From assembly GCA_947473125.1 (NCBI GenBank), contig CANJDH010000044.1, positions 1-35,868 of the forward strand: DNA of 35,868 bases, read 5' to 3'. Origin of the DNA: Burkholderiales bacterium (GTDB lineage: Bacteria; Pseudomonadota; Gammaproteobacteria; Burkholderiales; JAEUOS01). The translations under genes and the position numbers were made by a program. A model generated the notes under the pieces. That model had not been told where the DNA came from. It searched no databases and saw only the letters and a program-made list of their open reading frames with translations. This document shows, in pieces, positions 1 through 8,714 of this stretch. How positions within the stretch are numbered: position 1 is the stretch's first letter; each line of letters starts with the position of its first letter.

Positions 1-174
1 CCTCAGGTGGTGCTTGATATTGCCAATCGCTACGGTGCCGACTATCTGGTCATCGTGGGGCGGAAGGCGCGTCATCCCTTTTATTATTCGATGCAAGACT
101 CGGGTGTGCTACCAGATTTTCTGGAAGGTATTTATTTCTCTGATGATCTGCTTGTAGCGCGCATCAGGCGATGA
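1..174 (+). CDS. C-terminal end of an unidentified protein (partial)
   Basis: Frame 1 is open from the window edge to a TGA at 172-174, giving the last 57 residues of a protein whose start lies outside. The visible tail has a hydrophobic strand (DYLVIVGRKA) followed by a stretch rich in aromatic and acidic residues, and ends in basic residues. It could be the soluble C-terminal tail of a large polysaccharide membrane protein, because it sits directly upstream of a glycosyltransferase on the same strand with a 56-bp gap, but too little is present to name the family. The function is unknown. Confidence 0.6.
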   Translation, partial: PQVVLDIANRYGADYLVIVGRKARHPFYYSMQDSGVLPDFLEGIYFSDDLLVARIRR

Positions 175-230
175 AGGCCTCGTCAGAAGGGCCTGAATAG
201 GCACCCGAATAGTTGCGAAAAAGCCGTCAA

Positions 231-1439
231 GTGCGCATCCTTCACGTTGTTCCTTCCTACTACCCCGCAGTGCGCTATGGCGGGCCGATCGTGTCGGTTC
301 ACGCCCTGTGCAAGGCGCTGGCGCAGCGCGGGCACGACGTGCAGGTGTTCACCACCAATGTGGATGGCAGGGCGAATTCCGCTGTGCCCGTGGGCGTGCC
401 GGTGGACATGGATGGGGTCAAGGTCTGGTACTTTCCCGTGCCGTTCTTGAGAAGGCTGTATTGGTCGCCGCGCATGGGCCGGGCCTTGCATGCGCAAATG
501 CCATCTTTCGACATCGTGCATACCCACTCGGTGTTTCTGTGGCCCACTTGGGCCGCTGCACGTGCCGCAACGCGTCATGGGGTGCCCTATGTGGTCGCGC
601 CGCGCGGCATGCTGGTGCCAGACCTGATCAAACGCAAGAGCCGCTTGCTCAAAACCGCCTGGATCCGCCTGATCGAGCGCGGCAATCTTGAGGGTGCAGC
701 CGCCATCCACGTCACCAGCCGCATTGAGGGGGATGGTTTGGCCGGTTTCAACCTGCGCTTGCCGCCGGTACGCATCGTGCCCAATGGGGTGGATGCCGCC
801 CCCGCCGGCACCAAGGTTGGCAATGAGGGCGCCGCCGCCTCCGCCAAAGTGGCAGCACTCACCGCCGGCCCGTGTTACCTCTTGTTCATCGGGCGCATCA
901 ACTGGAAAAAAGGCCTGGACCGCCTGATCCCCGCCATGGCGCAACTGCCGGCGCATTTGGCAGACACTTATTTGGTGATCGCCGGCAACGATGAAGAGGC
1001 CTACCAGCCCGTGCTGGAGGCGCTGGCCCGGCAACACGGGGTGGAACAACGCGTCCGGTTCATCGGCCCGGCCTATGGCGCCGACAAGCTGGCCCTGCTG
1101 CGCCATGCCAGCGCGCTGGTGGTGCCGTCTTATTCTGAAAACTTCGGCAATGTGGTGCTCGAAGCCATGGCCGCCGGCTGCCCGGTGGTGGTCACGCCGG
1201 AAATGGGCGTGGCCGACATTGTGCGCGAGAGCAGCGCCGGCATCGTGGTGGATGGCGCACCGGATGCCCTGGCGGCGGGCATCGCGCAGATGCTGTCAGA
1301 TTCCAGTGCACTTGAAGCGATGTCGGCAAACGGCATTGCTGCGGTTGCGCGGCAGTACGGCTGGGATACGGTAGCGCAACAGATGGAAGCCGTGTATCAG
1401 GAATGCGTGATTGACCGGTCCCGAAATAGGGACGCATAA
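231..1439 (+). CDS. GT4-family glycosyltransferase
   Basis: This 402-residue protein is a retaining, GT-B fold glycosyltransferase expected to add a sugar to a lipid-linked EPS precursor at the inner face of the membrane. The N-terminal Rossmann domain opens with VRILHVVPSYYPA and a glycine-rich acceptor loop (RYGGP). The C-terminal domain has the strand LLFIGRINWKKGLD and the nucleotide-sugar E-x7-E motif in ENFGNVVLEAMAAG. I chose the GTG at 231 because family members begin right at this strand; an in-frame TTG at 213 follows directly after a stop and would add six residues. No strong ribosome site favours either. It is the first complete gene of the rightward EPS block. The donor and acceptor sugars cannot be read from the sequence. 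Confidence 0.88.
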   Translation: MRILHVVPSYYPAVRYGGPIVSVHALCKALAQRGHDVQVFTTNVDGRANSAVPVGVPVDMDGVKVWYFPVPFLRRLYWSPRMGRALHAQMPSFDIVHTHSVFLWPTWAAARAATRHGVPYVVAPRGMLVPDLIKRKSRLLKTAWIRLIERGNLEGAAAIHVTSRIEGDGLAGFNLRLPPVRIVPNGVDAAPAGTKVGNEGAAASAKVAALTAGPCYLLFIGRINWKKGLDRLIPAMAQLPAHLADTYLVIAGNDEEAYQPVLEALARQHGVEQRVRFIGPAYGADKLALLRHASALVVPSYSENFGNVVLEAMAAGCPVVVTPEMGVADIVRESSAGIVVDGAPDALAAGIAQMLSDSSALEAMSANGIAAVARQYGWDTVAQQMEAVYQECVIDRSRNRDA

Positions 1440-1531
1440 TCCTTTCGAGGTTGCATAATCAATAATGTAACTCCCCGATGAACCCGGGACGTCGCTCCCG
1501 TTTGTGTACTCCCCTATTTCAGGAAAAGAAC

Positions 1532-2506
1532 ATGGCAAAGCTTGCGGCTAAGTTTTTTACGTCTGTTGGGGGAGTGGCTGCATACCTTCCTGCATTTAGA
1601 GGGAAGAACGGCGTATTTCTCAGGTTATTCAACGCCTTGAATCTGAAATCTCAGCATATTCCCGTGGATGCAATCCTGCGCGCACCAGTTCGCTATCGGG
1701 TGAGGTTAGACCTTCATAGTTGGCTTCAGCGGCTCGCTTATATTTCTGGAGAATATGAAGCCAGCACTGTGCAATTTCTAATCAGGATCCGCGAAAGCAT
1801 CCACAACCCCGGCTACGTTCTGGACATCGGTGCAAATATTGGGCTAATCGGCATACCCACAGCCCTCATGATCAGCAAGAGCCCCAATGCTCTTTCTTTC
1901 AAGCCGCATGTCATTTGCATTGAAGCAGTCCCAGATAACGAAAAAGCGCTTCGACATAATGTAACTTTGAATGATGCGCACGAAATCATATCCGTGATTG
2001 GCACAGGATTGGGAGAAATCCCTGGAAAGGTTGATATACAAGTTGAAGGCGATTTGAAATTAGGAGAGGGCACGGGCACTGCAAATGTGTTGCCGGTAGG
2101 GTCGACTATGGATCCAAACGGGAAGTATGAGTGCGTAAAAATTCCGATTCAGATTACGACCATTGATGTTCTTATGCATGCATCCGCCCTCCCTGGGAAA
2201 TGCGCGGTGATCAAGATCGATACCGACGGATATGACCTAAAAATCCTCAGGGGTGGGCGTGAGTTTCTGAGTCAAAACAGACCCATCATCTACGGGGAGT
2301 TCGCGGCTGGTTGCTTGAAGTGGCATAGCGAAAGCATTATGGACGTGGTGGAGTTTTCCAAGTCGATTGACTACCTCTTGTGGCAGCGTTTGCCAGGCAA
2401 AGTATTCAGATTTACTCATTCAATTGATGCAAAGTCGTACTCTCAGGATCTGATGCTGGTTCCGGTTGAGTACGCAAATAATCTTGCGTGGTGCTGCGAG
2501 GTTTAG
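1532..2506 (+). CDS. FkbM-family SAM-dependent methyltransferase
   Basis: This 324-residue protein is probably a methyltransferase that O-methylates a sugar or other group of the EPS repeat unit. The SAM-binding motif is VLDIGANIGL, followed by the acidic strand end CIEAVPDNEKAL and the FkbM signature around VIKIDTDGYDLKILRGG near the C-terminus. I chose ATG 1532 because AGGAAAAG lies a few bases upstream; an in-frame ATG at 1478 adds 18 residues that look like leader sequence and has no ribosome site. The gene is visibly less GC-rich than its neighbours, with many A/T-ending codons, which suggests later acquisition. FkbM is a broad family, so the substrate is unknown. Confidence 0.85.
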   Translation: MAKLAAKFFTSVGGVAAYLPAFRGKNGVFLRLFNALNLKSQHIPVDAILRAPVRYRVRLDLHSWLQRLAYISGEYEASTVQFLIRIRESIHNPGYVLDIGANIGLIGIPTALMISKSPNALSFKPHVICIEAVPDNEKALRHNVTLNDAHEIISVIGTGLGEIPGKVDIQVEGDLKLGEGTGTANVLPVGSTMDPNGKYECVKIPIQITTIDVLMHASALPGKCAVIKIDTDGYDLKILRGGREFLSQNRPIIYGEFAAGCLKWHSESIMDVVEFSKSIDYLLWQRLPGKVFRFTHSIDAKSYSQDLMLVPVEYANNLAWCCEV

Positions 2507-2530
2507 ACCGGTGCGCGCGGCAGGGTAATC

Positions 2531-4183
2531 ATGTGGCGCCATGTTGCGTTGCTGGTTCCGGTGGTGGTTGCCGCGCTGGCGCTGTGGAACCCGCCCTTAC
2601 CATGGCTGCGCGAGGGCGTGATCTATGTCTCGCCGCAAGGCAGCGACTGGCATAGCGGCCGGTCACCCGCTTCGGCAGTGGCCTCGATCCAGCGCGCCGC
2701 CGACATGGTGGCGCCGGGGGAAAAGGTACTGATCTTGCCCGGTGTATACCGTGAAGAAGTGCGCGTACGCCGCGGTGGAGCACCGGATAGGCCGGTGGTA
2801 TTCAGGGCGGTGTACCCCGGTACGGTGACGATTAGCGGGGCCGCGCCGGACGACGTAGTCAAACGCCTCGCCTGGCGCCATGAAGGTGGCAAGATCTGGT
2901 CGGCAACCACACCGTGGCCAATCTATCACGTGGTGGGCGATGATGAAAATTTCTTTCATGTGCGCTGGGCGCCGGGTGCAAAGGGCGATCAGGTTTATCA
3001 CTGGGTCGGCACCGAAGGGCGCGTCGCGCGCCTGCGCGAACTGGTCAGCCGGCCCAAGGCCTGGGGCGCCTTTGCCTGGGAGCAGGGCCGGCTGCATGTG
3101 GCGTTTGCAGATGGCCGCTCACCGCGGGAGCACAATCTGCAGATCCATCGCGAAATTCCGCGGCCCTATGCTTCCTGGTCGATCCGCTCGGCCAACGTCT
3201 GGGTCGAAGCCGACCACGTGCGTTTCGAGGGCCTGCGCTTTCACCTGGGCGTCGGTGCCGGGCTGTTGCTTTGGAACGCCCATCACGTTGTGGTGCGGCA
3301 TGCCCTCTTCAGCGGCGCCGTGTCCGGCATTTCCGGCTTCCCGCGGGTCAGCTTGCCCAAAGGGTTGATCGTTGAACACTCCCACTACAACAACTACCCG
3401 CAGTATTTCTGGGCCCACGATTGGCTCAGCGGGTCGGATATTTACAGCCACCATTCGGGCTCGACTCTGATCAGCGTCACCGGCGACGACATCATCGCCC
3501 GGCACAATCTGGTAACCCACGCCGGCGATGGCATGCAACTGAGCACGCCCGGCGTGAACGTCGACAAGGGAATCGAAATCTACGGCAACCTGCTTGCCTA
3601 TGGCACCGACGACGGGTTTGAACTGGATGGCCATGCGGTACGGATGCACCTCCACCACAACCTGGTCTACAACTTCCCGGTGAGTTTGAGCCTGAGCCCC
3701 GTCCTCACAGGCCCGGTGCGGGTGCGTAACAATCTCTTTTTGCACCCGCCAGACCGGCCGGTGGGTGCCCATCTGAAGTTGATGAACCCCTGGGCCGGGC
3801 GCAGCGATGCCCGATCGGGGCCGACACGCAACGTCACGGTCGACAACAATGTCTTCAGCGGCAAATGGCTGAGCTGGCACAGTGCGCCGCTTGACAATGT
3901 GCGGGTTGAAAACAATCTGTTTGCGAATATCGTTGTCGACGAACGTTTTGGTTTGCCTTCCGTCGTGGTGAGCGCAGGCAATGTCTTTCGCCAATCGACG
4001 CAGCGCACCGACAATCCGGTGGCCGCCTGCGAGCTGAAGCGCGCGGTGCAGGGTGTGCGTGGCGTATCGTTCAAGGCAGCGCGCCCCGGGCCGGCCTGGC
4101 TGGCATACGATGCGCTCCCGGCTCTCAAAGATGTCGGTGCCCTGGCAGAACAATGGATGAAAGTGGCCAACCGGTGCGATTGA
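2531..4183 (+). CDS. Right-handed parallel beta-helix protein, possible EPS lyase or epimerase
   Basis: This 550-residue protein has an N-terminal hydrophobic segment (about residues 4-20) that could be a signal anchor or uncleaved signal peptide, so it probably acts in the periplasm or at the outer face of the inner membrane. Residues about 30-110 match the start of DUF1565/pectate-lyase-like helices: an ISP-like YVSPQGSDWHSG segment, an IQRAADMV helix and the LILPGVYREEV strand. Beta-helix rungs continue to about residue 470, with Asn/His/Asp-rich turns such as ARHNLVTHAGDGMQL and DDGFELDGHAV. In EPS loci such proteins serve as lyases, C5-epimerases or esterase partners; which one applies here is not decidable. 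Its end overlaps the next ORF by up to 31 bp. Confidence 0.75.
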   Translation: MWRHVALLVPVVVAALALWNPPLPWLREGVIYVSPQGSDWHSGRSPASAVASIQRAADMVAPGEKVLILPGVYREEVRVRRGGAPDRPVVFRAVYPGTVTISGAAPDDVVKRLAWRHEGGKIWSATTPWPIYHVVGDDENFFHVRWAPGAKGDQVYHWVGTEGRVARLRELVSRPKAWGAFAWEQGRLHVAFADGRSPREHNLQIHREIPRPYASWSIRSANVWVEADHVRFEGLRFHLGVGAGLLLWNAHHVVVRHALFSGAVSGISGFPRVSLPKGLIVEHSHYNNYPQYFWAHDWLSGSDIYSHHSGSTLISVTGDDIIARHNLVTHAGDGMQLSTPGVNVDKGIEIYGNLLAYGTDDGFELDGHAVRMHLHHNLVYNFPVSLSLSPVLTGPVRVRNNLFLHPPDRPVGAHLKLMNPWAGRSDARSGPTRNVTVDNNVFSGKWLSWHSAPLDNVRVENNLFANIVVDERFGLPSVVVSAGNVFRQSTQRTDNPVAACELKRAVQGVRGVSFKAARPGPAWLAYDALPALKDVGALAEQWMKVANRCD

Positions 4184-4623
4184 CCCAATGGCTCGCCATG
4201 GTTTGTGGGTTCGCCGTGACTGGGGCGTCCTTCGGCTGGGGTATTGGCATGCTGTCGGCGGTGATCAGCGGCGATTACGTCGCGGTGCCAGCCGATTACG
4301 CCAGCCTTGGGTTGCGAGCCGGTCTATTTGCCGGCACGGTGTTGGCTGCATGGCGCGCAACCGGGCCAGCGCCCCCATGGGGCATCAGCGCAGTGTTGCG
4401 GGCATCGGGTGCGATGGTCTTTGTGGCAGGCGGCGCGGTATGTTTGGTCGCCGCCCTCGCATTGCTGCTGTCATACCTGCCGGGTGTTGTTCCGGAGTAC
4501 GCCAATCTTGCGCATCCACGTCGATACGTGATGTTTGCGGCGCTTCATCATTTTTGGCCATACGCCTTAATATTCGGGATAATCGCGGGCGGCGTGCGCC
4601 AACCGCGCAGCCGCCCCGCCTGA
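4153..4623 (+). CDS. Small integral membrane protein, function unknown
   Basis: This protein of about 156 residues has roughly four hydrophobic segments (about residues 10-35, 50-70, 80-110 and 130-150) and no recognisable domain. The ATG at 4153 lies within the end of the beta-helix gene; a GTG at 4174 would give 149 residues and a shorter overlap, and either is plausible. The gene is on the same strand as its neighbours and is probably co-transcribed with them, so a role in EPS assembly or in holding the beta-helix protein at the membrane is possible, but this is inference. I do not recognise the family. Confidence 0.65.
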   Translation: MDESGQPVRLTQWLAMVCGFAVTGASFGWGIGMLSAVISGDYVAVPADYASLGLRAGLFAGTVLAAWRATGPAPPWGISAVLRASGAMVFVAGGAVCLVAALALLLSYLPGVVPEYANLAHPRRYVMFAALHHFWPYALIFGIIAGGVRQPRSRPA

Positions 4624-4666
4624 AACGTGCCCGTGTCGCGGGTTAACAGACTGAAAGAATCCATCG

Positions 4667-6118
4667 GTGGATGCACTCGTCATCATATTCGTTGCGGTGT
4701 TGGGCGTGCTGCTGTTCGTGCAGGTGAGCGCCGATTGGCGCAACGGCGTGTTTTTCATTCTCGCCGTAGGGTTTGCGCAAGATCTGGTTCGCAAGCTCGT
4801 GCCCGGCGAACCGGTGGCCATCTCGGGGGCGGTCGGGGTGGTGATGCTGTTTGTCTGGGGCATCGGCGTGGGGCGCTTTGGCGGGGCGTCCAAGGCGATG
4901 AGCCTGCGTTTTCAGTATCCGTCCGTCGTCAGGGCCTTTGTTTTTTTTGCCGGCCTGGTGTTCTTCCAGGCAATGATTACCATTGTCAATTTTGAGTCGA
5001 TTCCCCTGGCGGGCATCGGGCTGGTCGCCTACCTGAGCCCGCTGCCGGCGATCTGGGTAGGCTGGTGGTATTGCCGGACAGAGCGAGACTTTCGCCAACT
5101 GGCGCTGACATATGTGGTGGGCGTGATCATCGTGGCGCTCACGGTGTATATGTCGTGGCTGGGCGCGGACTGGGCGATCTTCAAGTCGGTTGGCGAGGCC
5201 CTGGTGTTCTACGGGGATGCAGGCATCATCACCATGCACACCGGGTTCATGCGCGCGCCTGAGATAACGGCCTGGCACCTGGGCGCCGCCACCTGTTTTG
5301 TGATTGTGCTGGCAACCCTGCGCCCTACCGTAATGAGACTCTTGTTGTCGTTGCTGGTCATCGCCTTGCTGGTATCTGCCGCGTTTTTGACCGGGCGCCG
5401 CAAGGCACTGGCCACGATCGGCTTGTTCGTCGGCATTTTCGCCGTGTTGCTTCAGTATTCGCGCCATCGGGATGCGCGCAAGGCCAGTTACGCGTTGTTC
5501 GGCGTGGCAGCCAGCGCCATTGCCACGCTTTATTACATTGGCGCCGACTTGTCCGAGGCCACGACATTCCAAGTCTATGCCCAGCGCGGGGGTAGTACCT
5601 ATGAAGATGCCTGGGACCGCTTTTACATGCTCGGTATTGGCTCGGTAGTCTCGGCCATCGACCAGGTGGGCTTTCTGGGCCTCGGCGCCGGGGCAGTAAG
5701 CCAGGGAGCGCAGCATTTCGGCGGGGATGAATCGATTGCCGGGGCGGCGGAAGGCGGCCTGGGCAAAATCATTGTCGAGTTGGGCATACCGGGGTTGATC
5801 GTCATCACCTGGGTATTGTGGATCATGGCCAAGACGGTGCGCCGGCTGCTGGCGCAGATGGACAGGGTAGGCGGCGAGGCGCCGATCGTAGCGTTCGCGC
5901 TGGTGGCGTTTCTGGTGGCGAATGTTTTTTCGTTTGTCACGGCATCACAAGTTTTTGGTGACCCGTTTGTGCTGATATTGATGGGAATAGCCTTTGGTGC
6001 ACTGCTTGCAGCGCCGCGCCTTCGGTCTCCCCCACAAAAAAATGAAGCCAATGCCTTGACGCCAAGCGGAGTGGCAGGTGTTTCGCGCGCACATCAAATC
6101 GGGCAACTGCGTTACTGA
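4667..6118 (+). CDS. Wzy/O-antigen-ligase-like EPS polymerase
   Basis: This 483-residue polytopic inner-membrane protein has about ten or more hydrophobic segments and a large hydrophilic loop around residues 300-370 (containing STYEDAWDRFYMLGIGS and an acidic GGDESIAGAAEGGLG stretch). This layout fits the Wzy_C/O-antigen ligase superfamily, whose members polymerise lipid-linked repeat units or transfer them to an acceptor. The start is the GTG at 4667, which opens directly into the first membrane segment (DALVIIFVAVLGV). It lies among glycosyltransferase and methyltransferase genes. A second protein of this broad class is encoded at 13708-15258, so one may polymerise and the other may ligate or otherwise act. 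Confidence 0.75.
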   Translation: MDALVIIFVAVLGVLLFVQVSADWRNGVFFILAVGFAQDLVRKLVPGEPVAISGAVGVVMLFVWGIGVGRFGGASKAMSLRFQYPSVVRAFVFFAGLVFFQAMITIVNFESIPLAGIGLVAYLSPLPAIWVGWWYCRTERDFRQLALTYVVGVIIVALTVYMSWLGADWAIFKSVGEALVFYGDAGIITMHTGFMRAPEITAWHLGAATCFVIVLATLRPTVMRLLLSLLVIALLVSAAFLTGRRKALATIGLFVGIFAVLLQYSRHRDARKASYALFGVAASAIATLYYIGADLSEATTFQVYAQRGGSTYEDAWDRFYMLGIGSVVSAIDQVGFLGLGAGAVSQGAQHFGGDESIAGAAEGGLGKIIVELGIPGLIVITWVLWIMAKTVRRLLAQMDRVGGEAPIVAFALVAFLVANVFSFVTASQVFGDPFVLILMGIAFGALLAAPRLRSPPQKNEANALTPSGVAGVSRAHQIGQLRY

Positions 6119-6131
6119 GGGATCGTTTGCC

Positions 6132-6797
6132 GTGACTGAGAAATACAAGGAATATGGCTACTCCGCAGCCGGCACGCACAATGGGGATTCCGAGCGTCGG
6201 CTCGCCGAAAAAATCGTTCACTTGGCCAGCCAGCTTGGGAGTGTGGAGCACGTTTGTGACCTGGGATATGGCAATGGATATCTTGCGTCCAGGCTTGGTG
6301 CCTCGGGGTTTCGGGTTACTGGCGTTGACGCGTCGGAAAGCGGTGTGGAGATTGCAAATAGGCACTACGCTACCGAGAATGTCCGCTTTGCCAAAGCTGA
6401 AATTGGAAGCGATCTGCTGGCGAGAACGCTTGCTATATATCCTTTTGATGCGGTCGTGTCGAGCGACGTGATCGAACATCTCTACCGGCCTGCTGCGCTG
6501 ATCGAAGCCGCTGCGTCGCTTCTGAAACCGGGCGGATATTTAATTGTCGGTACGCCGTATCACGGCTATCTGAAGAATCTGGCATTGAGCGTCTTTAACA
6601 AGTGGGATTCCCACCACGGAGTTCATTGGGACGGAGGCCATATCAAGTTTTTCAGCGTACAGACACTGCGGGAGCTTGTCGCCCGGAATGGTTTTGTCGA
6701 TGTTCAGTTTGCGTTTTACGGTCGACTGCCATGGCTGTGGAAAAATATGATCTGCATTTCCAGGCGCCCATTGCCGCCCACATCATTGCAACCCTGA
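6132..6797 (+). CDS. Class I SAM-dependent methyltransferase
   Basis: This 221-residue protein has the class I fold: motif I is VCDLGYGNGYLASRLG, the acidic end of strand 2 is VTGVDAS, motif IV is SSDVIEHLYRP, and the post-I helix and LKPGGYLIVGTPYHG strand follow. It resembles the UbiG/methyltransferase-11 and -23 groups that modify sugars or lipids. I chose the GTG at 6132, preceded by GAGGGA at the end of the upstream gene; the longer frame from 6078 overlaps that gene and lacks a site. Base composition is less GC-rich than the flanking genes. It probably methylates a component of the EPS unit. Confidence 0.82.
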   Translation: MTEKYKEYGYSAAGTHNGDSERRLAEKIVHLASQLGSVEHVCDLGYGNGYLASRLGASGFRVTGVDASESGVEIANRHYATENVRFAKAEIGSDLLARTLAIYPFDAVVSSDVIEHLYRPAALIEAAASLLKPGGYLIVGTPYHGYLKNLALSVFNKWDSHHGVHWDGGHIKFFSVQTLRELVARNGFVDVQFAFYGRLPWLWKNMICISRRPLPPTSLQP

Positions 6798-6818
6798 CCA
6801 CCGGCTCGACGAGCCCTC

Positions 6819-7670
6819 ATGGACGCCGCTCTCTCCCGCACCCCTTCCATCCCCGTCTCGGTGATGATTTTCACCTTGAACGAGGAGCTCAACCTTCCCG
6901 GGTGCCTCCAGAGCCTGGCCTGGTGCGATGACGTCATCGTGATCGACTCTTTCAGCAACGACAAGACGCGGGATATTTCACTGGCTGCGGGCGCGCGGGT
7001 GTTTGAGCATGTGTTCACCGGCTTTGGCGATCAACGCAATTGGGCGCTGCAAGCCGCTGCACCGGCGCACCCGTGGGTGCTGATTCTGGATGCGGACGAA
7101 CGTGTGCCGGTTGAATTGAGCCAAGAGCTGGGCCGGATCTTGCCGGTCGTGCCTGACCAGGTCGGCGCCTTCCGCCTCAAGCGCCGTTTTCACATGTGGG
7201 GGCGCTGGCTTCGATACAGCAGCCTGTACCCCACCTGGGTTGTCAGGCTGGTGCGTAATGGGCGCGTGCGCTACGTGAACCGCGGGCATGCCGAAACCCA
7301 GGAGGTCGATGGCGAGATCCGCGATCTGGAGAACGATTTGATCGACGAAAACCTGAAAGGCATGGACGAATGGTTCGAGCGCCATAACCGCTACGCCCGC
7401 AAGGACGCAGAGTACGAGTTGCAGCAAGACGCCGAGCCCGCGAGCCTGTCCGGCCTGTTCACTGGTGACCCGATGCAGCGCCGCAAGGCACTCAAGCGCC
7501 TGGCGGCGAAGGTGCCCGGCCGCCCGGTGGTCTATTTTCTGTACAGCTATCTCTGGCGCCGCGGCTTCCTGGATGGCCGCGACGGTTTGATCTTTTGCAT
7601 GATGCGCGCCTTGTATCAGGGCATGGTGGTGGCGCGAAAACATGATCTGCGGCGAGGGCTCAAGCCATGA
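6819..7670 (+). CDS. GT2-family glycosyltransferase (WaaE/KdtX-like)
   Basis: This 283-residue inverting glycosyltransferase has a GT-A fold. The N-terminal strand SVMIFTLNEELNLPGCL is the typical GT2 opening, followed by VIVIDSFSNDKT and the metal-binding DxD-type motif in WVLILDADERVP. The middle portion (KRRFHMWGRWLRYSSLYPTW) and the C-terminal basic and aromatic helix resemble the WaaE/KdtX subgroup, which often adds a glucose-like sugar. It is likely cytoplasmic and membrane-associated. Its stop overlaps the start of the next gene as ATGA (7667-7670), so the two are translationally coupled. Confidence 0.87.
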   Translation: MDAALSRTPSIPVSVMIFTLNEELNLPGCLQSLAWCDDVIVIDSFSNDKTRDISLAAGARVFEHVFTGFGDQRNWALQAAAPAHPWVLILDADERVPVELSQELGRILPVVPDQVGAFRLKRRFHMWGRWLRYSSLYPTWVVRLVRNGRVRYVNRGHAETQEVDGEIRDLENDLIDENLKGMDEWFERHNRYARKDAEYELQQDAEPASLSGLFTGDPMQRRKALKRLAAKVPGRPVVYFLYSYLWRRGFLDGRDGLIFCMMRALYQGMVVARKHDLRRGLKP

Positions 7671-8686
7671 CGCATTCGATTTTGGTCACCGGTGGTGCCG
7701 GCTATATCGGCTCACACATGGTCAAACTGTTGCTCCGTCAGGGCCATCAGGTCACGGTGTTCGACAATTTTTCCACCGGTCACCGCGATGTGCTGCAGGG
7801 GGCCGACCTGGTCGAAGGCGATTTGAAGAACGCGGCTGATGCTGCGCGCGCCTTCGCCGGCCGGCAAATAGACGCGGTGATGCATTTTGCCGCGAGCTGC
7901 TACGTCGGCGAGTCGGTGCAGGACCCGGCCAAGTATTACAACAACAATGTCGTCGGCACCCTGAATCTTCTGGGTGCGATGCGTACGGCGCAAGTGCAGC
8001 GCCTGGTGTTTTCGTCGACCTGCAGCACCTACGGTGATCCGGTTTCACTGCCGATGAATGAAGACCATCCGCAACGGCCGGTCAACCCCTACGGCATGTC
8101 CAAGTTGGTGTCCGAGCGCGCCATGGCCGACTTTGGCCGCGACTACGGGCTGCGCACCGTCGCGCTGCGCTATTTCAACGCGTCCGGCTGCGACCCGGAT
8201 GGCGAACTGGGCGAGCGCCATGTCCCGGAGACGCATTTGATCCCGCTGGTCCTGCTTGAGGCGCTGCGCCTGCGCGCCGGCGGCCGCCCCGAAGAGACAC
8301 GCCTGCAGGTGTTCGGAGACGACTTCGGCACGCCGGATGGCACCTGCGTGCGCGACTATGTCCACATCGTTGACCTGTGCGCCGCGCATCTGCTGGCGAT
8401 GCAGCGGCTTGTCCAGGGCAATGCGTCAGGATTCGAGGCTTTCAATCTCGGCACCGGCAACGGCTGCTCGGTCAAGGACGTGATCGATACCTGCCGGCGC
8501 GTCACCGGCCAGGACATTCAATACCGCATCACCGCGCGGCGCGCCGGTGACCCGGCGCGTCTGGTGGCGAGCGCAGGGCGTGCCCATGCCGAGTTGGGCT
8601 GGGCACCGCAATTTGACGCGCTGTCCGATATTGTTGAAACCGCGTGGCGCTGGTTCTCGCGCCAGCCGATGCCGGCAAACCCGTGA
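7667..8686 (+). CDS. galE: UDP-glucose 4-epimerase
   Basis: This 339-residue short-chain (extended SDR) enzyme interconverts UDP-glucose and UDP-galactose, or the N-acetyl forms, and so supplies a precursor sugar. The NAD-binding motif is TGGAGYIGSHMV at the N-terminus. The catalytic Ser/Thr region is FSSTCSTYGDP and the YxxxK pair is in NPYGMSK. The substrate region NASGCDPDGELGERH and the C-terminal RRAGDPARLVAS are typical of GalE. The length is normal for the family. It is coupled to the GT2 gene by a 4-bp overlap, which fits a role in donor supply for that transferase. Confidence 0.92.
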   Translation: MTHSILVTGGAGYIGSHMVKLLLRQGHQVTVFDNFSTGHRDVLQGADLVEGDLKNAADAARAFAGRQIDAVMHFAASCYVGESVQDPAKYYNNNVVGTLNLLGAMRTAQVQRLVFSSTCSTYGDPVSLPMNEDHPQRPVNPYGMSKLVSERAMADFGRDYGLRTVALRYFNASGCDPDGELGERHVPETHLIPLVLLEALRLRAGGRPEETRLQVFGDDFGTPDGTCVRDYVHIVDLCAAHLLAMQRLVQGNASGFEAFNLGTGNGCSVKDVIDTCRRVTGQDIQYRITARRAGDPARLVASAGRAHAELGWAPQFDALSDIVETAWRWFSRQPMPANP

Positions 8687-8714
8687 CGGCGCGCGATCAA
8701 CAGCGGGAGCCGGC

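Noticed and set aside
183-1106. 307-codon minus-strand frame opposite the first glycosyltransferase
   Set aside because: Composition is that of an antisense shadow and no motif is visible, while the plus-strand frame has clear GT4 motifs.
3119-4153. 344-codon open frame on the minus strand opposite the beta-helix gene
   Set aside because: It mirrors a well-supported gene, has low-complexity composition and no recognisable domain; long antisense frames are expected in GC-rich DNA.
4643-5716. 357-codon minus-strand frame opposite the Wzy-like gene
   Set aside because: Very rich in His, Arg, Gln and Gly with no hydrophobic core, the usual look of a shadow of a membrane protein gene.
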